Assembly (NCBI RefSeq): GCF_000759675.1
Contig: NZ_BAWM01000083.1
Span: 108,300 to 172,299, forward strand
Length of the DNA: 64,000 bases
Origin: Neobacillus niacini
GTDB taxonomy: Bacteria > Bacillota > Bacilli > Bacillales > Cytobacillaceae
Direction: 5' to 3'
The translations under genes and the position numbers were made by a program. Under the pieces are notes generated by a model. It searched no databases, had not been told where the DNA came from, and worked only from the letters and a program-made list of their open reading frames with translations. This document shows, piece after piece, positions 54,294 to 63,026 of the stretch; within the stretch, counting starts at the first letter, position 1, and the number at the start of each line of letters is the position of its first letter.

Positions 54294-54330
54294 CATGCTG
54301 ACTTTTTATCATCATGATAAAAAGTCAGCT
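54294..54330 (+). terminator. Duplicate of the phosphorylase terminator
   Basis: GCTGACTTTTTATCA and TGATAAAAAGTCAGC, identical to the stem at 37333, here followed by TGATGATAT instead of a T tract. Confidence 0.75.
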
Positions 54331-54390
54331 GATGATATATACGATGGGTAAAATAGTAGAAGAGCCCATACAATTCAAAGGCCAGAGTCC

Positions 54391-54434
54391 CATGAATAAT
54401 ACCTCCTTCTCGTGTTTGATGGAAGGAGGTATTA
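54391..54434 (-). terminator. Rho-independent terminator
   Basis: AATAATACCTCCTT and AAGGAGGTATTATT form a perfect 14-bp stem; placed after the carboxymuconolactone-decarboxylase-family gene on the minus strand. Confidence 0.75.
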
Positions 54435-54464
54435 TTAACGGTTTTATTAATGTAATTGTATTTC

Positions 54465-54869
54465 TTAATCGTTAGTTGTTACATTTCGTTGAGCAAAAAC
54501 TTTTTTTACAATTTTAAGAGCATTCAAGACACGCGGGAAGCCTGTATAGGGAATCAAGTGCACGATAGTTCCAACAATTTCTTTTGGAGTTAAGCCAATT
54601 GTAAGTCCCGTGTTGATATGCAATTCCAATTGCGGCTCCGTACCCATAGTTACAAGAGAAGAGATTGTGGCAATGGTACGTTGCTCATTCGTTAACCCCT
54701 CTCGTGAATAAATATCTCCAAAAGCAAATTCAACAATATAGCTCTCTAAATCAGGTGCCAGTTCTTTAAATTCGTCTACAATATTCATGTGTGTTCCAAT
54801 TTCCTTGTTATCTGTTAAAGTATACTCCTTTATAATATCTAAACCTTGTTGGTAACGAGTTTTTTCCAC
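54465..54869 (-). CDS. Carboxymuconolactone decarboxylase family protein
   Basis: 134 residues from GTG 54869 with AGGAGG 8 bases upstream. All-helical CMD fold with the segment EFAFGDIYSREGLTNEQRTI and a C-terminal IVGTIVHLIPYTGFPRVLNAL. The Cys pair of AhpD-type peroxidase members is absent, so it belongs with the decarboxylase-like branch. It lies next to a LysR gene on the same strand and opposite a permease-dehydrogenase operon, all probably one catabolic locus for an organic acid. Confidence 0.9.
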   Translation of the reverse strand: MEKTRYQQGLDIIKEYTLTDNKEIGTHMNIVDEFKELAPDLESYIVEFAFGDIYSREGLTNEQRTIATISSLVTMGTEPQLELHINTGLTIGLTPKEIVGTIVHLIPYTGFPRVLNALKIVKKVFAQRNVTTND

Positions 54870-54979
54870 GTTTTTTTCCTCCTAAAAAGTTATTCGTATC
54901 TGACAGAAATAACTATAACGCAGGTTTTATTAATCGTAAAATACATATAACTCATGCGTTACATTCCTTTTTTTCATGA

Positions 54980-55861
54980 TTAAAAAGGTAATTCAGCTGA
55001 AATATACTTGATAAATTCACGAACTGCAGGTGACGCATGTTTTCTTTTTTTTGATATAAATCCTAAACTCCAAGGAATGCTTGGATTTTCGATGGAAATC
55101 ACCTTGATTAAGTCTTGATTAACTTTTTTTGCAATGGGTTTTGGACAAATCGAAATGCCTATGTTTTCGCCAATCATTTCACTAATAAAACCCCACTCAG
55201 AAATTTCATAGACAATTTTCGGACGAAAACCAGCTCGTAGGCATTCTTGAATAATAAGGTTATAAATAAGTTCTTGGTTAAATAAGATAAAGTTTTCATT
55301 TTTTAACTCACATAATTCAACTTTTTCCCTTTGTGCTAATGGATGGGTAGTGTGGACGAAGAGCGACAGTTCTTCATTAACAAAGGGAATCACATCAAAC
55401 TCCTTTTCATCCACCGGCAGCATTACCACACCAAAATCCAATATTCCGTCTCTGACATCCTGTTTAACCTTATTTGAATGATCTTCAAAGATTTTTATTT
55501 TTATATCGGGGTACAGGTTATTGAACCCTTTAATGATTTTTGGGAAAAATAAAAACCCAATTATTGGAGGTATGCCGATTTTTATTTTTCCTTTTTTTAA
55601 GTTCATTAAATCATATAGGTGGATAGATAAATCATTTATCGATTCCATAATAATCTCGCCTTCCGCCAAAACGATTTCACCTGCGTCCGTTAATTCAATT
55701 TTCTTTGCGGAACGGTCAATTAGTTCTACTTTTAATTCTTCTTCCAAACTTTTCACTACTTTACTTAGGGTAGACTGTGACAAGTGGAGGGATTTGGAAG
55801 CTTCGGTAAAACTTTTGTATTTGGCTACTTCTATAAAGTAAGTAAGGTGACGTATGTCCAT
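54980..55861 (-). CDS. LysR-family transcriptional regulator
   Basis: 293 residues from ATG 55861 (MDIRHLTYFIEVAKYKSF, with GGAGAT upstream); the longer frame to 55894 is rejected. N-terminal winged helix with EASKSLHLSQSTLSKVVKSLE and a LysR effector domain. Divergent from the GntP permease gene with 362 bases between them. That space contains a dyad ACTTA-N10-TAAGT of the LysR type. It probably activates the permease-dehydrogenase operon when its substrate is present. Confidence 0.92.
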   Translation of the reverse strand: MDIRHLTYFIEVAKYKSFTEASKSLHLSQSTLSKVVKSLEEELKVELIDRSAKKIELTDAGEIVLAEGEIIMESINDLSIHLYDLMNLKKGKIKIGIPPIIGFLFFPKIIKGFNNLYPDIKIKIFEDHSNKVKQDVRDGILDFGVVMLPVDEKEFDVIPFVNEELSLFVHTTHPLAQREKVELCELKNENFILFNQELIYNLIIQECLRAGFRPKIVYEISEWGFISEMIGENIGISICPKPIAKKVNQDLIKVISIENPSIPWSLGFISKKRKHASPAVREFIKYISAELPF

Positions 55862-55929
55862 GAATGTAATCTCCAATCTATGAAAAAAATGCATATTTTC
55901 TATTCCTATTATTCATTTTACTCATATAA

Positions 55930-55949
55930 ACTTAAGATGTATACTAAGT
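55930..55949. promoter_or_regulatory. Candidate LysR operator
   Basis: ACTTA, ten bases, TAAGT: a dyad of T-N11-A type about 70 bases upstream of the LysR start in the divergent region. Confidence 0.45.
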
Positions 55950-56082
55950 GTGACGAATTTGTGAACAAAATTTTAAAATGCTAGGAGTGAAATCGGATAA
56001 CAAAGGATTCCGTAATGACTGGCGCAATTATGGTTGTTACAGCAGTTAAAACAGACGGGAAATGAAATAATTATTTTTATTT

Positions 56083-56098
56083 ATTTCGAATTCGAGAT
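56083..56098. promoter_or_regulatory. Palindrome resembling an MhqR box
   Basis: ATTTCGAATTCGAGAT, with a perfect TCGAATTCGA core, 126 bases before the permease start. From memory it differs at one base from the B. subtilis MhqR consensus half-sites ATCTCGAATTCGAGAT, which control quinone-detoxifying genes. The match to a known regulator is tentative. Confidence 0.45.
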
Positions 56099-56223
56099 AT
56101 TTTAATTAAAAACTTATTTAATTGAATATATATTTCCTAATGCAGCAGAAGTACGTTGTTTAATGGGAATCCGAAAGGTACTGGTAGGATTATTTTTTAA
56201 AAATAAAGGGGAAAAAAGTAGAA

Positions 56224-57543
56224 ATGGATCTATTAGGTTTGCTGGGAATATTGTTAGGTATACTAACAATCATTCTCTTTATTATTAAAAAGTTCAATAT
56301 CATCATTGCTGCACCCATAGCGACGATTGTCGTGTTGCTGTTTAACGGGGTACCAATACTCGAGACAGTATTTGGCAAAGAAAATTCTTATATGACGGCA
56401 CTTGCAGGGTTTGTTGCATCAAATTTCGCTATATTCTTATTAGGTTCTATATTAGCGAAATACATGGATAAAAGTGGGGCAACGATTTCAATTGCAAATA
56501 AAGTATTGTCTGTGGTAGGAACCAAGGACCCGTACAATGCATTAGTGGCATTATTTATTATTTCTGCCATTCTTACTTACGGTGGTATTAATGTATTCGT
56601 AATCATATTCGCATTAATTCCAATGGCTAAACCAATCTTCAGAAAACTTAATATTTCGTGGAAATTAGTTACCATTCCTGTGTTTGGTGGGACTTCAACA
56701 TTCACGATGACGATGTTGCCTGGGGCACCTTCATTACACAATATTGTGCCTTCAACGGCTTTGGGAACCACATTAACCGCTGCTCCGGTTATCGGAATCG
56801 TAACTTCCATCGTAGCAATTGTCTTCATACTAGTATTTATGAAATTCTCGTTGTCCAAAAGCTTGCGTAAGAACGAGACATTTAATGCGGATGAGAAGGA
56901 TGAAAGTAGTAATGCGGCAACTGAGCGTGAGCTTCCATCATTCATTATCAGTTTACTGCCTATCATCGTGTTATTAGGCATAATATTACTATTTAGTTCT
57001 GTAAGTAACATCATTATTGTCGCTTTAATTGTTGCGATCGTATTGAGTGCAATATTATTCCGTAAACAAATTGAACAGCAAAAAGAGGTATTAAATCAAG
57101 GTGCTAACGAATCGTTATCATCAACGATAACAACTGGTAGTACAATTGCATTTGGTAGCATTGCTACAAGTGTTCCTGCGTTCAAGGGTGTATTTCAATT
57201 GATTCAATCTATTCCTGGTCCTCCTGTACTCTCATTAATGATTGGTACAGGTCTGATAGGCGGTATTACTGCTTCAGCTGTTGGAGCAATTGGCATTTCT
57301 GTTGCGAATTTTGCCCCTATCTATTTGGAAATGGGATTAGATCCGGAAACGGTTCACCGTGCAATCGCAATCGGATCTGGAGCTCTATCAATTGTTCCTT
57401 ACTCTGGATTCTTGATTATATTTAACAATTTAACGGGATTAACTATGAAAGACACCTTCAAAAATGGATTTATCAGTATAAGTGTTACCCACTGGATCGC
57501 AATGGCCGTTATCGTTATCATGGCCCTCTTAGGTTTAGCTTAA
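56224..57543 (+). CDS. GntP family permease
   Basis: 439 residues with about twelve hydrophobic helices, from LLGLLGILLGILTIILFII onward. The family motifs GGINVFVIIFALIPMAKPIF and FGGTSTFTMTMLPGAPSLHN are clear. GntP proteins take up gluconate or other hydroxy acids with protons. The start ATG has AAGGGG about 13 bases upstream, further than ideal. Followed after 139 bases by a beta-hydroxyacid dehydrogenase, a logical partner for a hydroxy-acid substrate. Confidence 0.9.
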   Translation: MDLLGLLGILLGILTIILFIIKKFNIIIAAPIATIVVLLFNGVPILETVFGKENSYMTALAGFVASNFAIFLLGSILAKYMDKSGATISIANKVLSVVGTKDPYNALVALFIISAILTYGGINVFVIIFALIPMAKPIFRKLNISWKLVTIPVFGGTSTFTMTMLPGAPSLHNIVPSTALGTTLTAAPVIGIVTSIVAIVFILVFMKFSLSKSLRKNETFNADEKDESSNAATERELPSFIISLLPIIVLLGIILLFSSVSNIIIVALIVAIVLSAILFRKQIEQQKEVLNQGANESLSSTITTGSTIAFGSIATSVPAFKGVFQLIQSIPGPPVLSLMIGTGLIGGITASAVGAIGISVANFAPIYLEMGLDPETVHRAIAIGSGALSIVPYSGFLIIFNNLTGLTMKDTFKNGFISISVTHWIAMAVIVIMALLGLA

Positions 57544-57682
57544 CTATGTAACTTTAGCAAGTTTTCATGCTTGTTATCAATGATTCAACTATAACGAGGC
57601 ATCAAGAACATTATTCTAAAGTTATTTATGTGATAGATTTAATTACTATAATTTAAAAGTATAAAATTAGGAGGAATATATC

Positions 57683-58516
57683 ATGAGTAAAAAAATTGGA
57701 TTTGTAGGATTAGGTACAATGGGCTTCCCGATGGCCGTTAATTTAAAGAAAGCTGGTTTTGAAGTAATCGGTTATGATGCCTTTAAAGGTGTTTATGAGA
57801 AAGCAAGTGCTGCTGGAATAACCATGGTAGAAACTTTAAAAGAAGTGGCGGAACAAGCTGACGATGCGATTATCTCAATGGTTCGTGACTATGCCCAAAA
57901 TGTTGATATTATTTTTGGTGAGAACGCTATCTTATCTGCCAAACCTAAAAATAAAACAATTATTGTTATGAGTACACTTGACCCTGATACAATGAATCAA
58001 TTAGGTAAAAAAGTCGAAGAAGAAAGTGATTTGAGATTAATTAGCGCTGCGGTAAGCGGTGGTGCTTCAGGTGCTCAAGCTGGAACATTATCGATTATGA
58101 CATCAGGTTCAGAAGACATCGTGAAATCTTTCCAACCATACTTTGATGCGATTGGATCCAATACATTCTACTATGGCGAGGAACCAGGCAACAGCCAAGT
58201 AGCAAAATTAGTTAATAATATGATTTTAGGTATTAACATGAATGCTTTAGCTGAAGGACTTAAATTAGGGAATCACTATAACTTACCTCAAGAAGAGTTA
58301 TTAAACTTATTAAAAGTTAGTACAGGTGATAGCTGGGTTGTTAGAAATTGGAGCGATATTTCTGAATGGACAGCAGACACTGCCTTGGCTGTTTTACTTA
58401 AAGACTTAAAAGCGGCTTATAACGAAGGGCTTAAACATAATGTATCCTTACCATTCAATGCCTTATCATCTACACAATTATTTGACTCTATGGGAAAAGA
58501 GAAACCAAAAGCCTAA
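57683..58516 (+). CDS. NAD(P)-dependent beta-hydroxyacid dehydrogenase (3-hydroxyisobutyrate dehydrogenase family)
   Basis: 277 residues, ATG with TTAGGAGG upstream. N-terminal Rossmann fold GFVGLGTMGFPMAVNLKKAG, the substrate-binding motif SAAVSGGASGAQAGTLSIM and the catalytic Lys in AKLVNNMILGINM. Typical enzymes oxidise 3-hydroxyisobutyrate, tartronate semialdehyde or related acids. Genetic context with a GntP permease suggests a sugar-derived hydroxy acid. Confidence 0.93.
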   Translation: MSKKIGFVGLGTMGFPMAVNLKKAGFEVIGYDAFKGVYEKASAAGITMVETLKEVAEQADDAIISMVRDYAQNVDIIFGENAILSAKPKNKTIIVMSTLDPDTMNQLGKKVEEESDLRLISAAVSGGASGAQAGTLSIMTSGSEDIVKSFQPYFDAIGSNTFYYGEEPGNSQVAKLVNNMILGINMNALAEGLKLGNHYNLPQEELLNLLKVSTGDSWVVRNWSDISEWTADTALAVLLKDLKAAYNEGLKHNVSLPFNALSSTQLFDSMGKEKPKA

Positions 58517-59083
58517 TAATTGAAAAAAGTAACACTTAATTGGTTGATTATACAATCTCACTAATAGGAAAGTGTTCTGTGTTGAACAGAATGGTTTCCT
58601 TATTTGTTTATTTCTTGCTGTTTTAATAGGTTTTGTTCTAAGAAAACGCCCTACATGGTCGGCTTTAAACGGAGCTTTAACTAGTGTTTTTGTCATCAAT
58701 CATTACCCTCTTTCTAAGAAATAAAAAAACCCACTTCTAAAAATAAGAAAAGGGGGAAGTCCATAACCAAAGCTCTTCTTATCTTCAAGCATTCACTACT
58801 AGAATTGGCACAGTACTATTGATAAGTCTGCTGCCGAGGCTTCATAGGGCCAGTCCCTTGCCTCTCTTGATAAGAGTATTCTTGCCTATTTAATTTCCTG
58901 TTAAGTTACGCATATTCAGATATCTGTCAACAAATAACTACTACGATACCGCTTTCTTTTTAAATGCGAATAATATATTATTTTTTTATTTATAATGTTC
59001 GTGTTTAGCTAAAAATATATACTTGTAATCGTTAAGAATATAGGATAATATAATCAAAATACAAACGATAGGGGTTGTGTTAG
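58517..59083. other. Intergenic region with terminator and remnants
   Basis: About 570 bases. It holds the hairpin at 58566-58600, a decayed membrane-type frame 58590-58725 (FLAVLIGFVLRKRPTWSALN), and at 58770-58890 text such as CTGCCGAGGCTTCATAGGGC and CTCTTGATAAGAGTA that looks like the edge of an insertion sequence. Two half-sites AAATGCGAATAAT (58961) and AATGTTCGTGTTT (58994) faintly resemble PurR boxes but with too wide spacing. Confidence 0.45.
58566..58600 (+). terminator. Hairpin terminator after dehydrogenase gene
   Basis: AGGAAA and TTTCCT enclose TTCTGT, GTTG loop, AACAGAA; followed by TATTTGTTTATTTC. Confidence 0.6.
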
Positions 59084-60253
59084 GTGTTTGGTACCCAGAC
59101 GAAAAAAGTGATGTTACTTGGTTCAGGTGAACTTGGAAAAGAGACAATCATCGAGGCTCAGCGTTTAGGGCTGGAGACCATTGCGGTTGACCGTTATGAA
59201 AACGCACCGGCCATGCAGGTGGCCCATCGTTCTTATGTAGTGGACATGCTTGATGGAGAAGAACTTCGTAGAGTGATAGAACGAGAGAAACCAGATTTGG
59301 TGGTTCCCGAAATCGAGGCGATTGCAACAGAAACATTGGTGGTTCTTGAAAATGAAGGTTTCCGTATCGTACCGACAGCTAATGCCGTGAACCTGACCAT
59401 GGATAGGGAAGGAATTCGCCGATTGGCAAGCGAAGAACTTGGGCTTCCAACAGCGAAGTACGCCTTTGCGGACACACTTTACGAGCTAAGGAAGGCTGTA
59501 CAGAAAATTGGGACTCCTTGCGTCATTAAACCTATCATGAGTTCTTCTGGAAAAGGGCAAACTATTTGCCGTTCGATAGAGGATGTAGAATGTTCATGGA
59601 ATGAGGCGATTGCAGGTGGAAGAGGTAAAAAAGTCCGAATGATTGTGGAAGAATTTATCCATTTTGAGTCTGAAATCACACTTTTAACCGTCCGCTCCGC
59701 TTCTGGAACAACCTTTTGTGCTCCTATTGGGCACGTGCAAAAAGATGGTGACTATATTGAATCCTGGCAGCCGCATGCCATGTCAGATGAACAAATCCAA
59801 GAGGCTCAGGTCATCGCCAAAAAAATCACCGATGCACTTGGTGGGTATGGAGTTTTTGGAGTGGAATTATTTCTTTCTCCACATGGTGTCTATTTTAGTG
59901 AGGTGTCACCACGACCACATGACACGGGGATGGTTACCATGGTTACGCAAGATCTATCCGAATTTGCCTTACATGTAAGGGCGATTTTAGGCTATCCCAT
60001 TCCAGATGTGCAGCTATTGAAACCTGGTGCAAGTCATACGATTAAGGCCAAAAAAGAAAGTAAGACTTACCAAATATCTGGAATCGCTGAAAGCTTATCC
60101 ATCCCTCATACACAGGTTAGGGTATTTGGAAAACCAGAAACAAAAGTGGGACGACGGATGGCGGTAGTGTTAAGCAACGGAGAATCTGTAAATGAGGCTA
60201 GAGAACGAGCCGAATTAGCAGCTACTAAAATGATGGTGAAGTATGACGAATAA
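59084..60253 (+). CDS. purT: Formate-dependent phosphoribosylglycinamide formyltransferase
   Basis: 389 residues from GTG 59084, AGGGG about 9 bases upstream. ATP-grasp enzyme of purine synthesis that formylates GAR with formate and ATP. N-terminal LLGSGELGKETIIEAQRLG (GAR-binding preATP-grasp), central ATP-grasp loop PIMSSSGKGQT, then VEEFIHFESEITLLTVR and VSPRPHDTGMVTM. Length and motifs are normal. It overlaps the following yiaAB-like frame by 11 bases. Confidence 0.97.
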   Translation: MFGTQTKKVMLLGSGELGKETIIEAQRLGLETIAVDRYENAPAMQVAHRSYVVDMLDGEELRRVIEREKPDLVVPEIEAIATETLVVLENEGFRIVPTANAVNLTMDREGIRRLASEELGLPTAKYAFADTLYELRKAVQKIGTPCVIKPIMSSSGKGQTICRSIEDVECSWNEAIAGGRGKKVRMIVEEFIHFESEITLLTVRSASGTTFCAPIGHVQKDGDYIESWQPHAMSDEQIQEAQVIAKKITDALGGYGVFGVELFLSPHGVYFSEVSPRPHDTGMVTMVTQDLSEFALHVRAILGYPIPDVQLLKPGASHTIKAKKESKTYQISGIAESLSIPHTQVRVFGKPETKVGRRMAVVLSNGESVNEARERAELAATKMMVKYDE

Positions 60254-60455
60254 CGCTTTGGAATCATCGGCAATAAGACTGTTAGTAGGTGTTACGGCAT
60301 ATCTCGTAGGCTTGTATAACGCTTCGATGTAATTGAACGAAAAAGGATTTTATGGTGTGTCATTTGGTCTTAGTTTATTTGCTGCCATAACGGTTCAAAA
60401 GAATATTAGAGATGCACAGAGGCAAGAGAAAGAGAGATTGAGTATATTCCGTTAA
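60243..60455 (+). pseudogene. YiaA/YiaB-like inner membrane protein, interrupted by TAA
   Basis: ATG 60243 overlaps the purT end. The frame reads IRLLVGVTAYLVGLYNASM, TAA (60330-60332), then LNEKGFYGVSFGLSLFAAIT and VQKNIRDAQRQE to TAA 60453. YiaA/YiaB proteins have M-Q-L at this point, so a CAA to TAA change is likely. The two-helix family structure is otherwise complete. Confidence 0.75.
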
Positions 60456-60579
60456 TTTAACGGGGCTTATTCAATTATGTAAAAGTGTGCCACCTTCTAC
60501 CCGATTACCGTTATAATACTTTTGTGTTCATGAATTTTCATGATATTCTAATGAAGTAGATTGAACAGGAGGTAGAAGA

Positions 60580-60882
60580 ATGGCTATTGTTGATATTACT
60601 GTTATACCAGTTGGCACAGCCACACCAAGTGTCAGTGAGTTTGTAGCTGAGATACAAAAAGTTCTTCAAAAGTATGAAGGTAAAGTGAAGTTTCAATTAA
60701 CTCCAATGAGTACTCTAATCGAAGGTGATTTAAAACTATTGCTGGAGATTGTTCAAGAACTTCATGAAGTTCCGTTTCAGAAAGGCTTGCAGAGAGTTTG
60801 TACGAATGTTCGAATTGATGATCGACGTGACAAGGAAAATACAATGGAGCGCAAGTTACAGTCGGTACAGTCAAAAATATAA
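60580..60882 (+). CDS. MTH1187/YqgV family thiamine-binding protein
   Basis: 100 residues, ATG with AGGAGGTAG upstream. Starts VDITVIPVGTATPSVSEFVA and has FQLTPMSTLIEGDLKLLL, both hallmarks of the DUF77 family (Bacillus YqgV), small ferredoxin-like-fold proteins that bind thiamine. Cytosolic. The exact physiological role is unclear. A terminator follows. Confidence 0.9.
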   Translation: MAIVDITVIPVGTATPSVSEFVAEIQKVLQKYEGKVKFQLTPMSTLIEGDLKLLLEIVQELHEVPFQKGLQRVCTNVRIDDRRDKENTMERKLQSVQSKI

Positions 60883-60919
60883 GCAATATAAAACATTATA
60901 AAATTAATAGAAACCAGAA

Positions 60920-60959
60920 CCAGAAACCACGAAAAATAATGAATGGTTTCTGTTTTTTT
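60920..60959 (+). terminator. Rho-independent terminator
   Basis: CAGAAACCA and TGGTTTCTG form a 9-bp stem, then seven T. Confidence 0.85.
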
Positions 60960-60985
60960 ATTTTCTACAGCTTGCATTAAAATAA

Positions 60986-61249
60986 TTGGGGAACCGATCC
61001 TTAGATAAAACAGAAGATTTATCCATTATTGAAGTATTAGATTTAGACGAAAATAAAGGGATAATGTCTGATATTTCTTTTAAAGTTACCTATAATCAAA
61101 TGGTTACTTGGTTAGAAAAGATGAATACCGATCATTCAGCAGCAAAACAATACTTAACAATATTTCCAAAAGAGGTTCATGATAGTGATTTTTTGGATAT
61201 ATATTATCAAAATCAAGCAAATTATGCAGTTCCTGTAATAAGCATATAG
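60986..61249 (+). CDS. Possible hypothetical protein or gene fragment
   Basis: 87 codons from TTG 60986 with no ribosome binding site. Reads EDLSIIEVLDLDENKGIMSD and TYNQMVTWLEKMN, which look like real protein, but the start is unconvincing and the frame may be the C-terminal end of a lost gene. Family not recognised. Confidence 0.35.
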   Translation: MGNRSLDKTEDLSIIEVLDLDENKGIMSDISFKVTYNQMVTWLEKMNTDHSAAKQYLTIFPKEVHDSDFLDIYYQNQANYAVPVISI

Positions 61250-61611
61250 GGAATAATTATAAAAAGTAAGTCAGAAAGTTCAGGACCTTTCGATTCGTTA
61301 AAGAGTGTAGTTATATATAATAATATTATGTTAACTAAAGTGTGAACCGAAATCAGATTCAGGGACCAGCATAAATCTGTGGGTTTAATTAGCGATTAAA
61401 AAATGATGTAAATGGCAGTAAATTTAATAGATACCTCAATGACAGCCCCAATTTTAAACTCTTGAATCCGTTAATTGAAGAACTTAATCTTACTTTTTTA
61501 CTGCTTTTGTCAGAAATAAATAAAACTAAAGAGATAAGAAAATAGCGTAAATCAATTTTCACACAACCAATACATCCCGTTAAGTAATCATAAATAGCGA
61601 ATAAAAGCAGA
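61250..61611. other. Intergenic region
   Basis: About 360 AT-rich bases. A minus-strand frame crosses it (101 codons up to 61694) but lacks a ribosome binding site and overlaps the acetyltransferase remnant. Nothing else seen. Confidence 0.4.
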
Positions 61612-61782
61612 AATATTGAATTAACTAAACAGCGAAAAGAATACAATGCCACAGCACAGTGGATTTCTGTACAAAAAGGAAATCTTAAAGGCATTCCTTT
61701 TTATGAAGCCAATGGTTTTAAATTCCAATATGAAGAAGAGGAAGATAGCTATATTTCCTTAAGGTATAATCGACAAATATAA
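61612..61782 (+). pseudogene. GNAT acetyltransferase C-terminal remnant
   Basis: The frame ending at TAA 61780 reads GIPFYEANGFKFQYEEEEDS and YISLRYN, the usual GNAT ending in which the enzyme's last strands follow the GxxFYxxxGF motif. The acetyl-CoA loop and N-terminal part are missing. Confidence 0.65.
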
Positions 61783-61834
61783 TCGATTGTCTAATGGGTC
61801 TTCTTCAACTAAAGGGTGCAAGAGTTAAAGATCC

Positions 61835-61862
61835 ATCTGCCATTTTCGGCAGCCTTTTTTTT
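61835..61862 (+). terminator. Hairpin terminator
   Basis: ATCTGCC, ATTTTC loop, GGCAG, then CCTTTTTTTTT; after the acetyltransferase remnant. Confidence 0.65.
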
Positions 61863-61973
61863 ATTGTGCTAATGGGCAGATTTCTTCAAGAAAAAGAAGT
61901 GCTTTTTTTATTGAAGTAGGAACAGAAAAGTTAAATGAAAAAGAATATATTATTAATATTAGGAGATGATTTT

Positions 61974-62081
61974 TTGGTTAGTCTATTGGAAAACATATTC
62001 CAAGTATCGGCAATAATACTACTCCTATGTTCATTCTATTATTATAGACATTTTAAAAAATTAAGAGAGAAAGAAAATTAA
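61974..62081 (+). CDS. Small single-helix membrane protein
   Basis: 35 codons from TTG 61974 with AGGAGATG 6 bases upstream. One hydrophobic helix (about 7-25, VSAIILLLCSFYYY) and a basic C-terminal tail (RHFKKLREKEN). The ribosome binding site and the helix-plus-charged-tail design support a real small protein. Not recognised. Confidence 0.5.
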   Translation: MVSLLENIFQVSAIILLLCSFYYYRHFKKLREKEN

Positions 62082-62439
62082 CCTTATTCGAATTTTCAAT
62101 TTATGTAGTAACTTAAGTTGCAATTTATCTTTGTGCAGGTAGTTATCTACTTCTGTTTTTGGATAGGAATTTTGGATAGAAATTATTAAACAAACGGGGG
62201 CGATTCTTCAATATTGAAGGATCGCCTTTTTCCTTATTCAAGTAACGAAGCAGAATAGGTAAAGAAGGTACGCGACCTTTCTTGTTAAGTTAACGGATTA
62301 GCACTATTAAAAGTAAATTCAATTACAAGGGTTATGAAATCCTGCGAATAAGTGAGCATTCGAGAGATATTCGTATCAAACTGAGGGAGTTGAAGAAAAG
62401 ATTAAATGAATAAGTTGATAAATTGCCTTTAATAAATAG
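62082..62439. other. Intergenic region
   Basis: Holds the terminator at 62197-62233. Bases 62320-62420 read LRISEHSRDIRIKLRELKK, perhaps a fragment of a lost gene. Otherwise nothing seen. Confidence 0.4.
62197..62233 (+). terminator. Rho-independent terminator
   Basis: GGCGATTCTTCAA, TA, TTGAAGGATCGCC with one mismatch pair, then TTTTTCC. Confidence 0.75.
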
Positions 62440-62472
62440 AAAAACCCTTCTCGAATTATGAGAAGGGCTATT
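62440..62472 (-). terminator. Rho-independent terminator of doxX
   Basis: AGCCCTTCTC and GAGAAGGGTT stem, five T on the minus strand, 5-37 bases after the doxX stop. Confidence 0.8.
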
Positions 62473-62476
62473 TTCA

Positions 62477-62989
62477 TTATGTACTTTGGGAAAATTGTTC
62501 ATTCCCAGCTTTTTTATTAATCAATTTTCCTAATAACGGCATGAACCAACGATCCAATCCCAATTTTCCAGCATTTATTCCTGCCACAAGAATAAACATT
62601 CCTAGTAAAACCATTTGGGGATTTGTACTTGTTGTTCCTGATAACATATAAGCAAAGTTCATTGTAAGCCCCATTAGTATAGAAAATGACGTGAAAATAC
62701 CCAAAATTAATCCTAGACCTACTAAAAATTCTCCCCAAGGAACTATTACATTAAAAAGATCAACGTATGGTAATGCAACCTCTTTTAAAAAATTTCCCCA
62801 CCAAGGTTGAACAGCAGGGTGTTCACCAGACATATTTTTTATTGCTCCATTAATAAAGCCGCTTGCATCAAATTTTCCACTAGAGATTTTTCCCCAACCA
62901 GCATTTAACCACTGCCATCCAAGATAGAGTCGAAGTACAGTAAGCAGCAATGATACATAACGATTTTCCTTTAAAAATTGAATAAACAT
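62477..62989 (-). CDS. DoxX family membrane protein
   Basis: 170 residues, ATG with AGGAGG 7 bases upstream. Four hydrophobic helices. Begins with LRLYLGWQWLNAGWGKIS, the DoxX signature, and later VPWGEFLVGLGLILG. DoxX-type proteins take part in oxidative-stress tolerance or electron transfer; Bacillus relatives are of unknown substrate. A strong Fur-type operator lies 38 bases upstream of the start, so the gene is likely repressed by iron. Confidence 0.9.
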   Translation of the reverse strand: MFIQFLKENRYVSLLLTVLRLYLGWQWLNAGWGKISSGKFDASGFINGAIKNMSGEHPAVQPWWGNFLKEVALPYVDLFNVIVPWGEFLVGLGLILGIFTSFSILMGLTMNFAYMLSGTTSTNPQMVLLGMFILVAGINAGKLGLDRWFMPLLGKLINKKAGNEQFSQST

Positions 62990-63026
62990 AATAAAACCTC
63001 CTAAGTAAATGAAAACTATTATTATT

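Noticed and set aside
58961..59006. PurR box pair upstream of purT
   Set aside because: Each half matches 11 of 13 consensus positions but the gap between CGAA cores is 27 bases, against 16-17 in known sites; listed only as a remark.
61389..61694. 101-codon minus-strand frame resembling a membrane protein
   Set aside because: No ribosome binding site, and it overlaps a recognisable acetyltransferase remnant on the other strand.
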